Below, in pieces: positions 26,294 through 33,773 of a stretch of DNA of 64,000 nucleotides (position 1 is its first letter; the number at the start of each line of letters is the position of its first letter). The stretch lies in the NCBI GenBank assembly GCA_900544725.1, contig UQWK01000001.1, positions 29,215 to 93,214 of the forward strand, given 5' to 3'. The DNA is from an uncultured Collinsella sp. (GTDB lineage: Bacteria; Actinomycetota; Coriobacteriia; Coriobacteriales; Coriobacteriaceae). The position numbers and the translations under genes were made by a program. Below the pieces are notes generated by a model that saw only the letters and a list, made by a program, of their open reading frames with translations, was not told the DNA's origin and searched no databases.

Positions 26294-28789
26294 TTAGCTG
26301 ATTCCCACAAACATGCAGCCCGAGGTCGCCCCGCGCAGGCGGGCGGCGGGCTTACGGCCGGCCTGCGCGGCCTCGACGGCACGACGGACGCGGGCGACGG
26401 CACGGCCCACCTCATCCGTCTCGAGCAACGTTCCGTTCACCATGAGACGACGCACGCCGGCATCGAGCAGCTGAGGAACCTGCGGCGTGAGGTCGATGGG
26501 GTAGGCATCGTACAGGCGAGAACGGCCGTGGATGTCGGTGCGGACGGGCATGACCTTTCCGTCGATATTCTTGAGCGACAGCTTGCGGGCGCGCAGGCGG
26601 CAGTTGGCGCAATCGTGGATGCAGCCGTTGGCAACCTGCAGAATGCAATGCTCGCTTGTCATGACGCGCGGGCGGCCAAAGACGGTGATGCCCAGAGCCG
26701 CGGGCGCGGCGGCGCCGAGCGAGATAATCTCGTCGAGCGTGATCTCGGGCGAGAGCCAAAACGCACCGGCTCCGCGCTCGGCGAGTGCCTCCATGCAGGG
26801 AATGTTGTGAACCGGCAGGCAAGAGCGAATCTCGGCCGTGGCGCCAACCTGGGCGGCCAGGGCAAGCTCGGAGATATTGCCAACGGCGACGGTGGCCCCG
26901 GCATTGATCCAGGGATCGACGCGCTCGTGGTCAACGGCGCGGCAGACCTCGTCGAGTACGGGCACGATACCCTGCTCAAATGCATTGGCAGGGGAGACAC
27001 CGGCGGCCTCGAGCGCATCGGTGGTCATGTAGATGCGCGTTGCACCCTCCGCCCGCGCTGCCTCGGCGGCCTCGAGCGAGGTGACGGTGGCGCAGATCTG
27101 CGGCTCGTCGCGGTAGTGCTCGGGCGCGGGGCGGGAATCACTGGTGACAATCGCCGGCAACTCGAGTGTTTTCGCGCGCTCCTCGTACGGCGCAAGAATG
27201 GCCTCCTCCAATGCCTTACAGGCAGCGGCGCGCACCTTGTGTACGGCGGAGAAGCCCATACCACAGCCGGCGTCGAGCGAAACGTCAAAGCTCGCTGCCT
27301 CAAAGGGCGAGGAGCCCATGCGGCCCACATGCTCAACCAGGTCTGCCGCCTCGATGGCGCGGGTCTTGGCGGCCTCGACGGTGAAGCCCGTGGCGGTGGC
27401 GGTGAGCGCGGGGCTGTCACAGCAGGTGAGTGTGACGGTAAACGGCTCGCCCAGGCGTGCCACGACGGACACATCAACAGCTCGGCGGCGCAGCACATCG
27501 CGCTTGAGTGCGGCGCCGGCGGCGTCGATGGCACGCTGACTGCGAATCACGCGGACGCGGCAGCCCTCGGGCATGCTGCGGGGCACGCGGCACTCGATGA
27601 TGTCGCCGGCAGCGGCATCATCGGCGGCAATGGTGGTCAGGAACTGGTCAAACTCGTTATCGTGGCGAAGCTCCAGCAGGTCGCCCTTGCCCACGGGCTC
27701 AAACAGCTCAATGCGGGCGATGGCGGCGCGGCGACGGCGGTCGTCGGGCTTGAGACCGCGCACATCGCGGTTGGCCAAGCGGCTGCCCAGCACCGTGCCC
27801 ACGATCTGGCCGCGGTTGTTGGAACGCTCGTAGCTCATCATCTCGTCGCCCGAGGTGCCGTCCTGATAGGCGTGCGTAAAGTCGCGGTTGAAGCAGCGCT
27901 TGAGCTGGCGCTGGCGGGCGGCTTCCTCGTCCTTGGTAACGGCGGCTCCGGATAGCATGTCGTCAATTTCGTGACGATACACATCAACGATGGAGTACAC
28001 GTAATCGGGCGCCTTCATGCGGCCCTCGAGTTTGAGCGACGCGGCGCCGGCGTCATACAGACGGCGAACGAGCTGCGAAGTGTTGGTGTCGCGCGGGCAT
28101 AGAGCGCGCTCGCGACCGGCAGGGGAGAGCGTACGTCCGTTCTCGTCGATCAGCTCGTAGGGCAGGCGGCAGGGCTGGGCGCACATGCCGCGGTTGGCCG
28201 ATCGCCCCGCCATGGCAAAGCTCGAAAGCAGGCACAGGCCCGAGTAGCAAAAGCAGATGGCGCCGTGGCTAAAGACCTCAAGGTCCACATCGGGCGCGGC
28301 ATCGTGAATGGTGGCAATCTCGTCGATGGAAAGCTCGCGCGAGAGAGTCACGCGGTCGGCGCCCTGCTCGCGGCACCAAAGGGTTCCGCGGTCGTCGTGG
28401 ATGTTTGCTTGGGTTGAGATGTGCGTCTCGATGCCGGGCATCGTGCGCTTGACCTCAAAGAACAGGCCCCAGTCCTGGATGATAAAGGCGTCGGCGCCCA
28501 ACGTGGAGCAGCGGTGGATGAGTTGCAACGCATCGCCCATCTCGGACTGCTTGATGACGATGTTGACCGTGACGTAGACGCGCGACCCGGCTAGATGCGC
28601 GGCGCGGCAGGCTTGCTCAAAGGCCTCGTCGGTAAAGTTGGTGGCCTTGCGACGGGCGTTGAAGCTGCCCATGCCGCAGTAGATGGCGTCTGCCCCGGCG
28701 GCGAGTGCGGCGGCAAAGGGCTCGGGCCCTCCGGCGGGCGCCAAAAGCTCGGGTCTGCGGTTGGTGGTTCGACTGGCGGTTGCGGTCAT
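26294..28789 (-). CDS. U32 family peptidase-like protein (RlhA/TrhP group)
   Basis: The 831-residue protein begins with the U32 domain (ELLAPAGGPEPFAAALAAGADAIYCG). The family cysteine region has ICFCYSGLCLLSS, SANRGMCAQPCR and, further on, LKLEGRMKAPDYVY. A long C-terminal half carries another Cys set (EHCILQVANGCIHDCANC), as in DUF3656-containing members. Known relatives act with an iron-sulfur cluster in hydroxylation of 23S rRNA or tRNA rather than proteolysis. Its RNA-modifying neighbour supports such a role here; that is inference. Confidence 0.88.
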   Translation of the reverse strand: MTATASRTTNRRPELLAPAGGPEPFAAALAAGADAIYCGMGSFNARRKATNFTDEAFEQACRAAHLAGSRVYVTVNIVIKQSEMGDALQLIHRCSTLGADAFIIQDWGLFFEVKRTMPGIETHISTQANIHDDRGTLWCREQGADRVTLSRELSIDEIATIHDAAPDVDLEVFSHGAICFCYSGLCLLSSFAMAGRSANRGMCAQPCRLPYELIDENGRTLSPAGRERALCPRDTNTSQLVRRLYDAGAASLKLEGRMKAPDYVYSIVDVYRHEIDDMLSGAAVTKDEEAARQRQLKRCFNRDFTHAYQDGTSGDEMMSYERSNNRGQIVGTVLGSRLANRDVRGLKPDDRRRRAAIARIELFEPVGKGDLLELRHDNEFDQFLTTIAADDAAAGDIIECRVPRSMPEGCRVRVIRSQRAIDAAGAALKRDVLRRRAVDVSVVARLGEPFTVTLTCCDSPALTATATGFTVEAAKTRAIEAADLVEHVGRMGSSPFEAASFDVSLDAGCGMGFSAVHKVRAAACKALEEAILAPYEERAKTLELPAIVTSDSRPAPEHYRDEPQICATVTSLEAAEAARAEGATRIYMTTDALEAAGVSPANAFEQGIVPVLDEVCRAVDHERVDPWINAGATVAVGNISELALAAQVGATAEIRSCLPVHNIPCMEALAERGAGAFWLSPEITLDEIISLGAAAPAALGITVFGRPRVMTSEHCILQVANGCIHDCANCRLRARKLSLKNIDGKVMPVRTDIHGRSRLYDAYPIDLTPQVPQLLDAGVRRLMVNGTLLETDEVGRAVARVRRAVEAAQAGRKPAARLRGATSGCMFVGIS

Positions 28790-29167
28790 ATCCTGCCTTT
28801 CAAAATGCTCAGATATTCAAAAGTATAGTGGTGCTGTTGCGGCGGACGAGCCATGTGGCCCAAGCAGGATAAAGTCTTCAGCAGCCCTTGCAGCAAAAAT
28901 GAACCGTTTCCCTCCGTCCCCTATGGATCACCTGATCGGCTGGGGACTGAGGGAAGCGGATCGTTTTGAGCTTCACCGTCCGGTCGTGCCGTTCAGCGGC
29001 CGACAGACGCCGTTGGGCGATAAAAGATTCTCGCAACGTGATAATAATCTTGCATCGCGCGGAAACCTTGAGTACTATCCCAATCAAGCGCGGCGTTCAG
29101 ACCGAACTGTGCCTCCCGGTGTGAACGCCGCGCTCACGCTCTTTCAACTGATCGTAAGGAGATAAAC
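28790..29167. promoter_or_regulatory. Divergent region between the U32 gene and ridA, with ridA promoter and 5' hairpin
   Basis: On the minus strand TATACT (28827-28822) can serve the U32 gene. For ridA, TTGCAT (29050-29055), 17 bases and TACTAT (29073-29078) form a good promoter. The predicted transcript begins with a perfect 13-bp stem, AGCGCGGCGTTCA (29087-29099) with TGAACGCCGCGCT (29122-29134). The part at 28900-28970 contains a repeat with CCTCCGTCCCC. Confidence 0.65.
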
Positions 29168-29545
29168 ATGAGCAAGACCGTCGTGTCTTCCGATAACGCA
29201 CCCGCAGCCATCGGCCCGTATTCCCCCGGCATCAAGACCGGCAACATGGTGTTCCTGTCCGGCCAGCTGGGCATCGACCCCGCAACCGGCAAGATGCCCG
29301 AGGGCGTCGAGGCCCAGGCTAAGCAGTCCCTTGCTAACGTCGAGGCGCTGCTGACCGCTGCCGGCGCCACCTTTGCCGATGTCGTCAAGACCACGGTCTA
29401 CCTGGCCGACATCGCCGACTTCGCTGCCGTGAACGAGATCTACGCCTCCAAGTTCGAGGCTCCGTTCCCCGCGCGCAGCGCTTTCCAGGTTGCCGCCCTT
29501 CCGGCCGGCGGTCTGGTTGAGATCGAGGTCGTCGCCGCTCTCTAA
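29168..29545 (+). CDS. ridA: RidA family enamine/imine deaminase
   Basis: The 125-residue protein hydrolyses reactive enamines and imines formed by PLP enzymes to keto acids and ammonia. It begins with SDNAPAAIGPYSPGIKTGN, has VFLSGQLGIDP and the key Arg in FPARSAFQVAALP. AAGGAGAT lies just upstream of the ATG. It may protect against 2-aminoacrylate made by DpaL, encoded 17 kb away. Confidence 0.95.
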   Translation: MSKTVVSSDNAPAAIGPYSPGIKTGNMVFLSGQLGIDPATGKMPEGVEAQAKQSLANVEALLTAAGATFADVVKTTVYLADIADFAAVNEIYASKFEAPFPARSAFQVAALPAGGLVEIEVVAAL

Positions 29546-29575
29546 GGCGTTGGCAACAACTAAACATGACATGCA

Positions 29576-29614
29576 AAAAGACCCTGCAGCGCGTGTGAGC
29601 TGCAGGGTCTTTTG
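29576..29614 (+). terminator. Terminator of ridA
   Basis: AAAAGACCCTGCAGC pairs perfectly with GCTGCAGGGTCTTTT around eight bases. It probably works in both directions, since the regulator gene converges on it. Confidence 0.92.
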
Positions 29615-29632
29615 TCAGGCGATGCGGCAAAA

Positions 29633-29663
29633 TGATCCTTTTTCCTCCGTCCCCAAGGGATCA
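29633..29663. repeat. Hairpin repeat with CCTCCGTCCCC loop
   Basis: TGATCC and GGGATCA flank a loop with TTCCTCCGTCCCC. A related but less paired sequence lies at about 28907-28935, on the other side of ridA. Confidence 0.55.
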
Positions 29664-29668
29664 GCGGG

Positions 29669-30325
29669 TTAGCCTTCCTTGCGGACTTTTTGCAGGTAGC
29701 GGTAGACGCTGGGCTCCGAGATGCCCAGCGCGGTGGCGGCGCAGGCCACGGCACCCTTGAGCATGAACACCCCGTTGCCGTTGAGGTGGCGAATGACGTC
29801 CACGCGGTCGCTTTGACCAAGCGATGCTACATCCAGCCCGCGCGCGCTCAGCAACTCGGCAATGCTGCGGTCGATGAGCTCCTGTGTAGACTCCGAAAGG
29901 CTTTCGACCTCGATAGACGCGGGCTCTGCCTGTCTAGGCGCCGCGTCGAAGCACGCCATGAGCTGCTGCGCCATGGCGTTGATGGAGCGCACGGTCGAGA
30001 GGTCAGTGTTGACGCAGAGCATACCGACAATCTCGTCATTCTCGCGGATAAAGTACGTCGCCGACTCCAACGTCTTGCCACCGGCACCGCGCCCCTCGTA
30101 GCCCGTAATAAACGGCAGGTCACGATACTTGGCGTCGTGCATGATCTTGAGTGCCAGGTCGGTGGCGGGACCGCCGACCTTGCGGCCGCTCACGATGCCG
30201 TTGCGAATATCGACGATGGCGTGGTCGGGATCCGAGAAATCGTGCAGCACGATTTCGCTGTTTTTGCCGAGTATCTGCTCCAGGAAATCGACCATCGGCA
30301 AAAAGCGACTTACGGTCTCGTTCAC
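29669..30325 (-). CDS. YheO-like PAS domain transcriptional regulator, copy 1
   Basis: The 218-residue protein has an N-terminal PAS-like YheO domain (MVDFLEQILGKNSEIVLHDFS, then GRKVGGPATDLAL) and a C-terminal helix-turn-helix (GVFMLKGAVACAATALGISEPSVYRYL). The GTG start at 30325 follows AAGGAGTTGCCC and gives the same length as the paralogue at 44891-45544. An ATG at 30376 and a TTG at 30466 extend the frame but lack good binding sites. It diverges from the purine permease, so control of that gene is likely. Confidence 0.88.
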   Translation of the reverse strand: MNETVSRFLPMVDFLEQILGKNSEIVLHDFSDPDHAIVDIRNGIVSGRKVGGPATDLALKIMHDAKYRDLPFITGYEGRGAGGKTLESATYFIRENDEIVGMLCVNTDLSTVRSINAMAQQLMACFDAAPRQAEPASIEVESLSESTQELIDRSIAELLSARGLDVASLGQSDRVDVIRHLNGNGVFMLKGAVACAATALGISEPSVYRYLQKVRKEG

Positions 30326-30560
30326 GGGCAACTCCTTGGGGTGAAATCGGAAATGTTCATAACAATTTTTTATCATGGTAACACGCTGCTCATCATCTCG
30401 TATATCCGCAGGTACATTGCGTAATACAGACGAACGGTAGGAATTTAGCGGTAAACGGTTGACCAAAAGAAAAGTAAGATGTTATTTTGACCAGACACTT
30501 TCCTGACCTGCGGAAATGCGTTATCTCAGCTGAAGAATAGTCTGATAACAAAAAATTATT

Positions 30561-30590
30561 ATTGAGAATGAGAATCATCTTTAATACGAT
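30561..30590 (+). promoter_or_regulatory. Possible Fur-like box and promoter of the purine permease
   Basis: GAGAATGAGAATCATC resembles the Fur consensus GATAATGATAATCATTATC, matching 14 of 19 positions over the full site. It overlaps a weak promoter, TTGAGA (30563-30568), 16 bases, TACGAT (30585-30590). The rest of the 352-base gap is AT-rich with no gene. Confidence 0.4.
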
Positions 30591-30677
30591 ATGCAACGAA
30601 GGCACAACCTCAACCCCGCACTGCGTCACAATAGAGCGTTAGATGCGAAAACAACTATTTCGAGGATTGGTGGTCAA

Positions 30678-32072
30678 ATGACCCAGGAGACGGTTACGAA
30701 CGGCACTGAAGCCCTGTTCACTCGCGAAGGCATGCCTCCCGTTAAGGAAATGATCCCGTGTGCCCTTCAGCACGTACTGGCATCGTTTGCCGGTATCATT
30801 ACCCCGGCGGTCATCATGGCCGGCGTCTACGGCTTTAATAGCCAGCAGAGCACCGACATCATTCAGGTTGCGCTCATTCTTTCGGCAATCGACACGGCCC
30901 TTCAGGCCTTCGCTCCCTTCCGTCGTATCGGCGGCGGCCTGCCCATCGTCATGGGCGTTTCGTTCGCGTTCCTGCCGGCCCTTCAGGCCATGGGCGCCTC
31001 GGGCTTTAGTTTTGGCGCGCTGCTGGGCGGCGAGATCGTCGGCGGCGCCGTTGCGGTTCTCTTTGGTCTGGCCTACAGCAAGATCAAGTGGCTGTTCCCG
31101 CCCGTCGTGACCGGTACGGTCATCTTCTCCATTGGCGTCTCTCTCTATCCCACGGCCGTCAAGTACATGGCCGGCGGTATGGGTACGCCGCTGTGGGGCA
31201 CCCCGCAGGCATGGTGCGTCGCCCTGATCACCTTCGCTGTGGTCTTTGCGCTCGCCAACTTTGGCAAGGGCACGCTCAAGCTGGGATCCGTGTTCTTTGG
31301 CATGATCGTTGGCATGATCGTTTCGATCCCCTTTGGCATGATCGACTTCTCCAGCGTCGCCACCGCTCAGGTCTTCGCCCTTCCCAAGCTCATGCCCTAC
31401 GCGCTCGAGTTTGATCCCGAGGTCTGCATTACCCTCGCCGTCGTGTTCCCCATGGTCGCCATCCAGGTTATCGGCGACGTCTCCGCCGCCTGCCTGGGCT
31501 CCATTGACCGTATGCCCACCGAGCGCGAGCTCTCCGGCGCTATTGTGTCCCAGGGCCTCACCTCTATGGTCGGCGGCCTGCTGGGCGGTCTTCCCACCAG
31601 CGCCCTTGGCCAGAACGTGGGCATCATCTGCTCCAACAAGGTCGTCAACAAGTGGGTCTTTGTGATCATCGCGGCCGTCTTTGCCATCGCCGGTCTGTTC
31701 CCGCAGCTCTCTGCCGTCCTTTCCGCCATCCCGCAGCCCGTCATCGGCGGCGCGACCGTCGGCGTCTTTGGCACCATCACCATGAACGGTGTGCGCATGT
31801 TCACCCGCGAGGGCCTCACGCAGCGCACCACCACCATCGTCGGCACCTCCGTTGTCTTTGGCCTGGGTATCTGGATGGCCAGCGGTTGCCTTGCCGGCGA
31901 GGGCATGCCCACCTGGGTGTCCACCGTCATCGGCTCCAATGCCGTAACCCCCACCGCCATCATGGCCATTGTCCTTAACCTGATCCTTCCGCAGACGCCG
32001 GTCGTGGCTCAGCACATCGATGCCGCCAAGGATGCCGCTGTTGATCTGGTCCTGCCCGAGAGCAAGAAGTAA
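30678..32072 (+). CDS. NCS2 family purine (xanthine/uric acid) permease
   Basis: The 464-residue membrane protein has about 12-14 hydrophobic segments and the nucleobase transporter motif GLPTSALGQNVGII. Family members import xanthine or uric acid with protons. Motifs alone cannot tell XanQ-like from UacT-like specificity. The ATG at 30678 starts MTQETVTNGTE. It is the first gene of the plus-strand purine cluster and probably supplies its substrate. Confidence 0.92.
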   Translation: MTQETVTNGTEALFTREGMPPVKEMIPCALQHVLASFAGIITPAVIMAGVYGFNSQQSTDIIQVALILSAIDTALQAFAPFRRIGGGLPIVMGVSFAFLPALQAMGASGFSFGALLGGEIVGGAVAVLFGLAYSKIKWLFPPVVTGTVIFSIGVSLYPTAVKYMAGGMGTPLWGTPQAWCVALITFAVVFALANFGKGTLKLGSVFFGMIVGMIVSIPFGMIDFSSVATAQVFALPKLMPYALEFDPEVCITLAVVFPMVAIQVIGDVSAACLGSIDRMPTERELSGAIVSQGLTSMVGGLLGGLPTSALGQNVGIICSNKVVNKWVFVIIAAVFAIAGLFPQLSAVLSAIPQPVIGGATVGVFGTITMNGVRMFTREGLTQRTTTIVGTSVVFGLGIWMASGCLAGEGMPTWVSTVIGSNAVTPTAIMAIVLNLILPQTPVVAQHIDAAKDAAVDLVLPESKK

Positions 32073-32088
32073 CCAATTCGGTGCTATT

Positions 32089-32121
32089 CGCCGGCGGACG
32101 CATCGCCTCGTCCGCCGGCGC
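32089..32121 (+). terminator. GC-rich hairpin after the permease
   Basis: CGCCGGCGGACG pairs with CGTCCGCCGGCG around eight bases. No T run follows, so it may be an mRNA-stabilising or attenuating hairpin rather than a full terminator. A second small hairpin, AAAGGG/CCCTTT, lies at about 32146-32162. Confidence 0.5.
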
Positions 32122-32268
32122 CATGCGGCGCCAAGCCGCACTTCAAAGGGCTTGTCCCTTTGGTGAAGCGTTGACGGGAGAGGGCCCGTTTCCGGTGTAG
32201 GCCGGCGCTTCGCACTTCCGCCATGTCAGAGGTGTCAAACCCCGCCCCTGATGTTGAAGGGAGCATTT

Positions 32269-33624
32269 ATGCTTCTGGTCGCTAACGGTTCCGTCTTTAC
32301 CCGCAACGCTCAGACTCCGTTCATTCCCAACGGTGCGGTCGCCATTGACGGAGATACGATCGTCGAAGTGGGCCCCGAGCGCGAGCTCAAGGCCAAGTAC
32401 CCGGATGCCGAGTACGTCGACGCCCAGGGCAACCTCATCATGCCCGGACTTATCAACTGCCACACCCACATCTACTCGGGTCTGGCCCGCGGCCTTGCCA
32501 TTAAGGGCTGCAACCCCACCAACTTCCTGGAGAATCTTGAGCAGCAGTGGTGGAAGATCGACGACAACCTGACGCTCGACGGCACCAAGGCCAGCGCCTA
32601 TGCCACGATTCTGGATTCCATCCGCGACGGCGTTACCACGATCTTCGATCACCACGCGAGCTTCTGCGAGATCCCGGGAAGCCTCTTTACCATTAAGGAC
32701 GCCGCTCAGGAGCTGGGCATGCGTTCGTGCCTGTGCTACGAGGTCTCCGATCGCCGCGGCCAGGAAAAATGCGACCAGGCCATTGCCGAGAACGCCGAGT
32801 TCGCCCAGTGGGCCGCCAAGGAGCGTCGCGATAACGACAACCACATGATCGCCGCCATGTTTGGCGGTCACGCCACCTTTACGCTGTCGGACGAGACCAT
32901 GGACAAGATGGCCGAGGCCAACAACGGCCTGACCGGCTTCCACATCCACGTGTGCGAGGGCATGAATGACGTGTGGGACTCCCGCCTCAACCGCGGCGGC
33001 ATCAGCCCCGTCGAGCGCCTGCTGCAGCACAACCTGCTCGGTCCCGACACCATGCTCGGCCACTGCATCCATGTGACGCCCGCCGAGATGGATATCGTCA
33101 AGGAGTCCGGCACCTGGCTGGTCAACAACCCCGAATCCAATATGGGAAACGCCGTGGGCTGCGCCCCCGTGCTCGAGTTCTTCCGCCGCGGCATCCCCGT
33201 GTGCATGGGCACCGACGCCTACACCCACGATATGCTCGAGAGCCTCAAGGTTTTCCTGATCATTCAGCGCCACAACGCCGCTATGCCCAACGTGGGCTGG
33301 TGCGAGGCCATGACGATGCTGTTCGAGAACAACGCCAAGATGGCCAGCAAGTACTTCGATCGCAAGCTCGGCGTGCTCGAGGCCGGCGCTGCCGCCGACG
33401 TCATCGTTATGGACTACAAGCCCTTTACGCCGCTGAGCGAGGAGAACATCGACGGCCATATGCTCTTTGGCATGATGGGAAAAAACTGCCGCACCACCAT
33501 CATCAACGGCCGCGTCCTGTACAAGGATCGCGAGTTCGTCGGTATCGATGAGGACAAGATCAACGCGTGGACCATGGCTGAGTCCAAGAAGCTCTGGAGC
33601 ACGCTCAACGATCGCACCTACTAA
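32269..33624 (+). CDS. ssnA: SsnA-type aminohydrolase
   Basis: The 451-residue amidohydrolase belongs to the family found beside ygfK and selenium-linked xanthine dehydrogenases. Metal-site motifs are NCHTHIYSGLARG near residue 64, HIHVCEGMND, MLGHCIHVTP and GTDAYTHDM. The ATG at 32269 follows GAAGGGAG. Its likely task is hydrolytic opening or deamination of a purine-derived ring, consistent with reports that ssnA belongs to the anaerobic uric acid gene set. The exact reaction is not settled from sequence. Confidence 0.9.
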   Translation: MLLVANGSVFTRNAQTPFIPNGAVAIDGDTIVEVGPERELKAKYPDAEYVDAQGNLIMPGLINCHTHIYSGLARGLAIKGCNPTNFLENLEQQWWKIDDNLTLDGTKASAYATILDSIRDGVTTIFDHHASFCEIPGSLFTIKDAAQELGMRSCLCYEVSDRRGQEKCDQAIAENAEFAQWAAKERRDNDNHMIAAMFGGHATFTLSDETMDKMAEANNGLTGFHIHVCEGMNDVWDSRLNRGGISPVERLLQHNLLGPDTMLGHCIHVTPAEMDIVKESGTWLVNNPESNMGNAVGCAPVLEFFRRGIPVCMGTDAYTHDMLESLKVFLIIQRHNAAMPNVGWCEAMTMLFENNAKMASKYFDRKLGVLEAGAAADVIVMDYKPFTPLSEENIDGHMLFGMMGKNCRTTIINGRVLYKDREFVGIDEDKINAWTMAESKKLWSTLNDRTY

Positions 33625-33639
33625 TTCACAAGTAGATTC

Positions 33640-33698
33640 ACGCGCGTCGGATGTTTCGCCGCATCTGACGCGCGTATAGGCGACCTCCGCGGGGTCGC
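33640..33698 (+). promoter_or_regulatory. Two hairpins between ssnA and ygfK
   Basis: ACGCGCGTCGGATG pairs with CATCTGACGCGCGT (33640-33675), and GGCGACC pairs with GGGTCGCC (33679-33698). Neither is followed by a T run. They could adjust mRNA processing between the two genes. Confidence 0.5.
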
Positions 33699-33773
33699 CG
33701 GCGCTGTGCTAGCGCTACACCGTATTTGCGCCCGCCGCGCGGTCTCGCCGGGCGTTACAGAGAGGAGCTCATT

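Noticed and set aside
26201..27955. Plus-strand open frame of 584 codons opposite the U32 gene
   Set aside because: Low-complexity Gly/Ala/His/Arg sequence, a shadow of the minus-strand gene.
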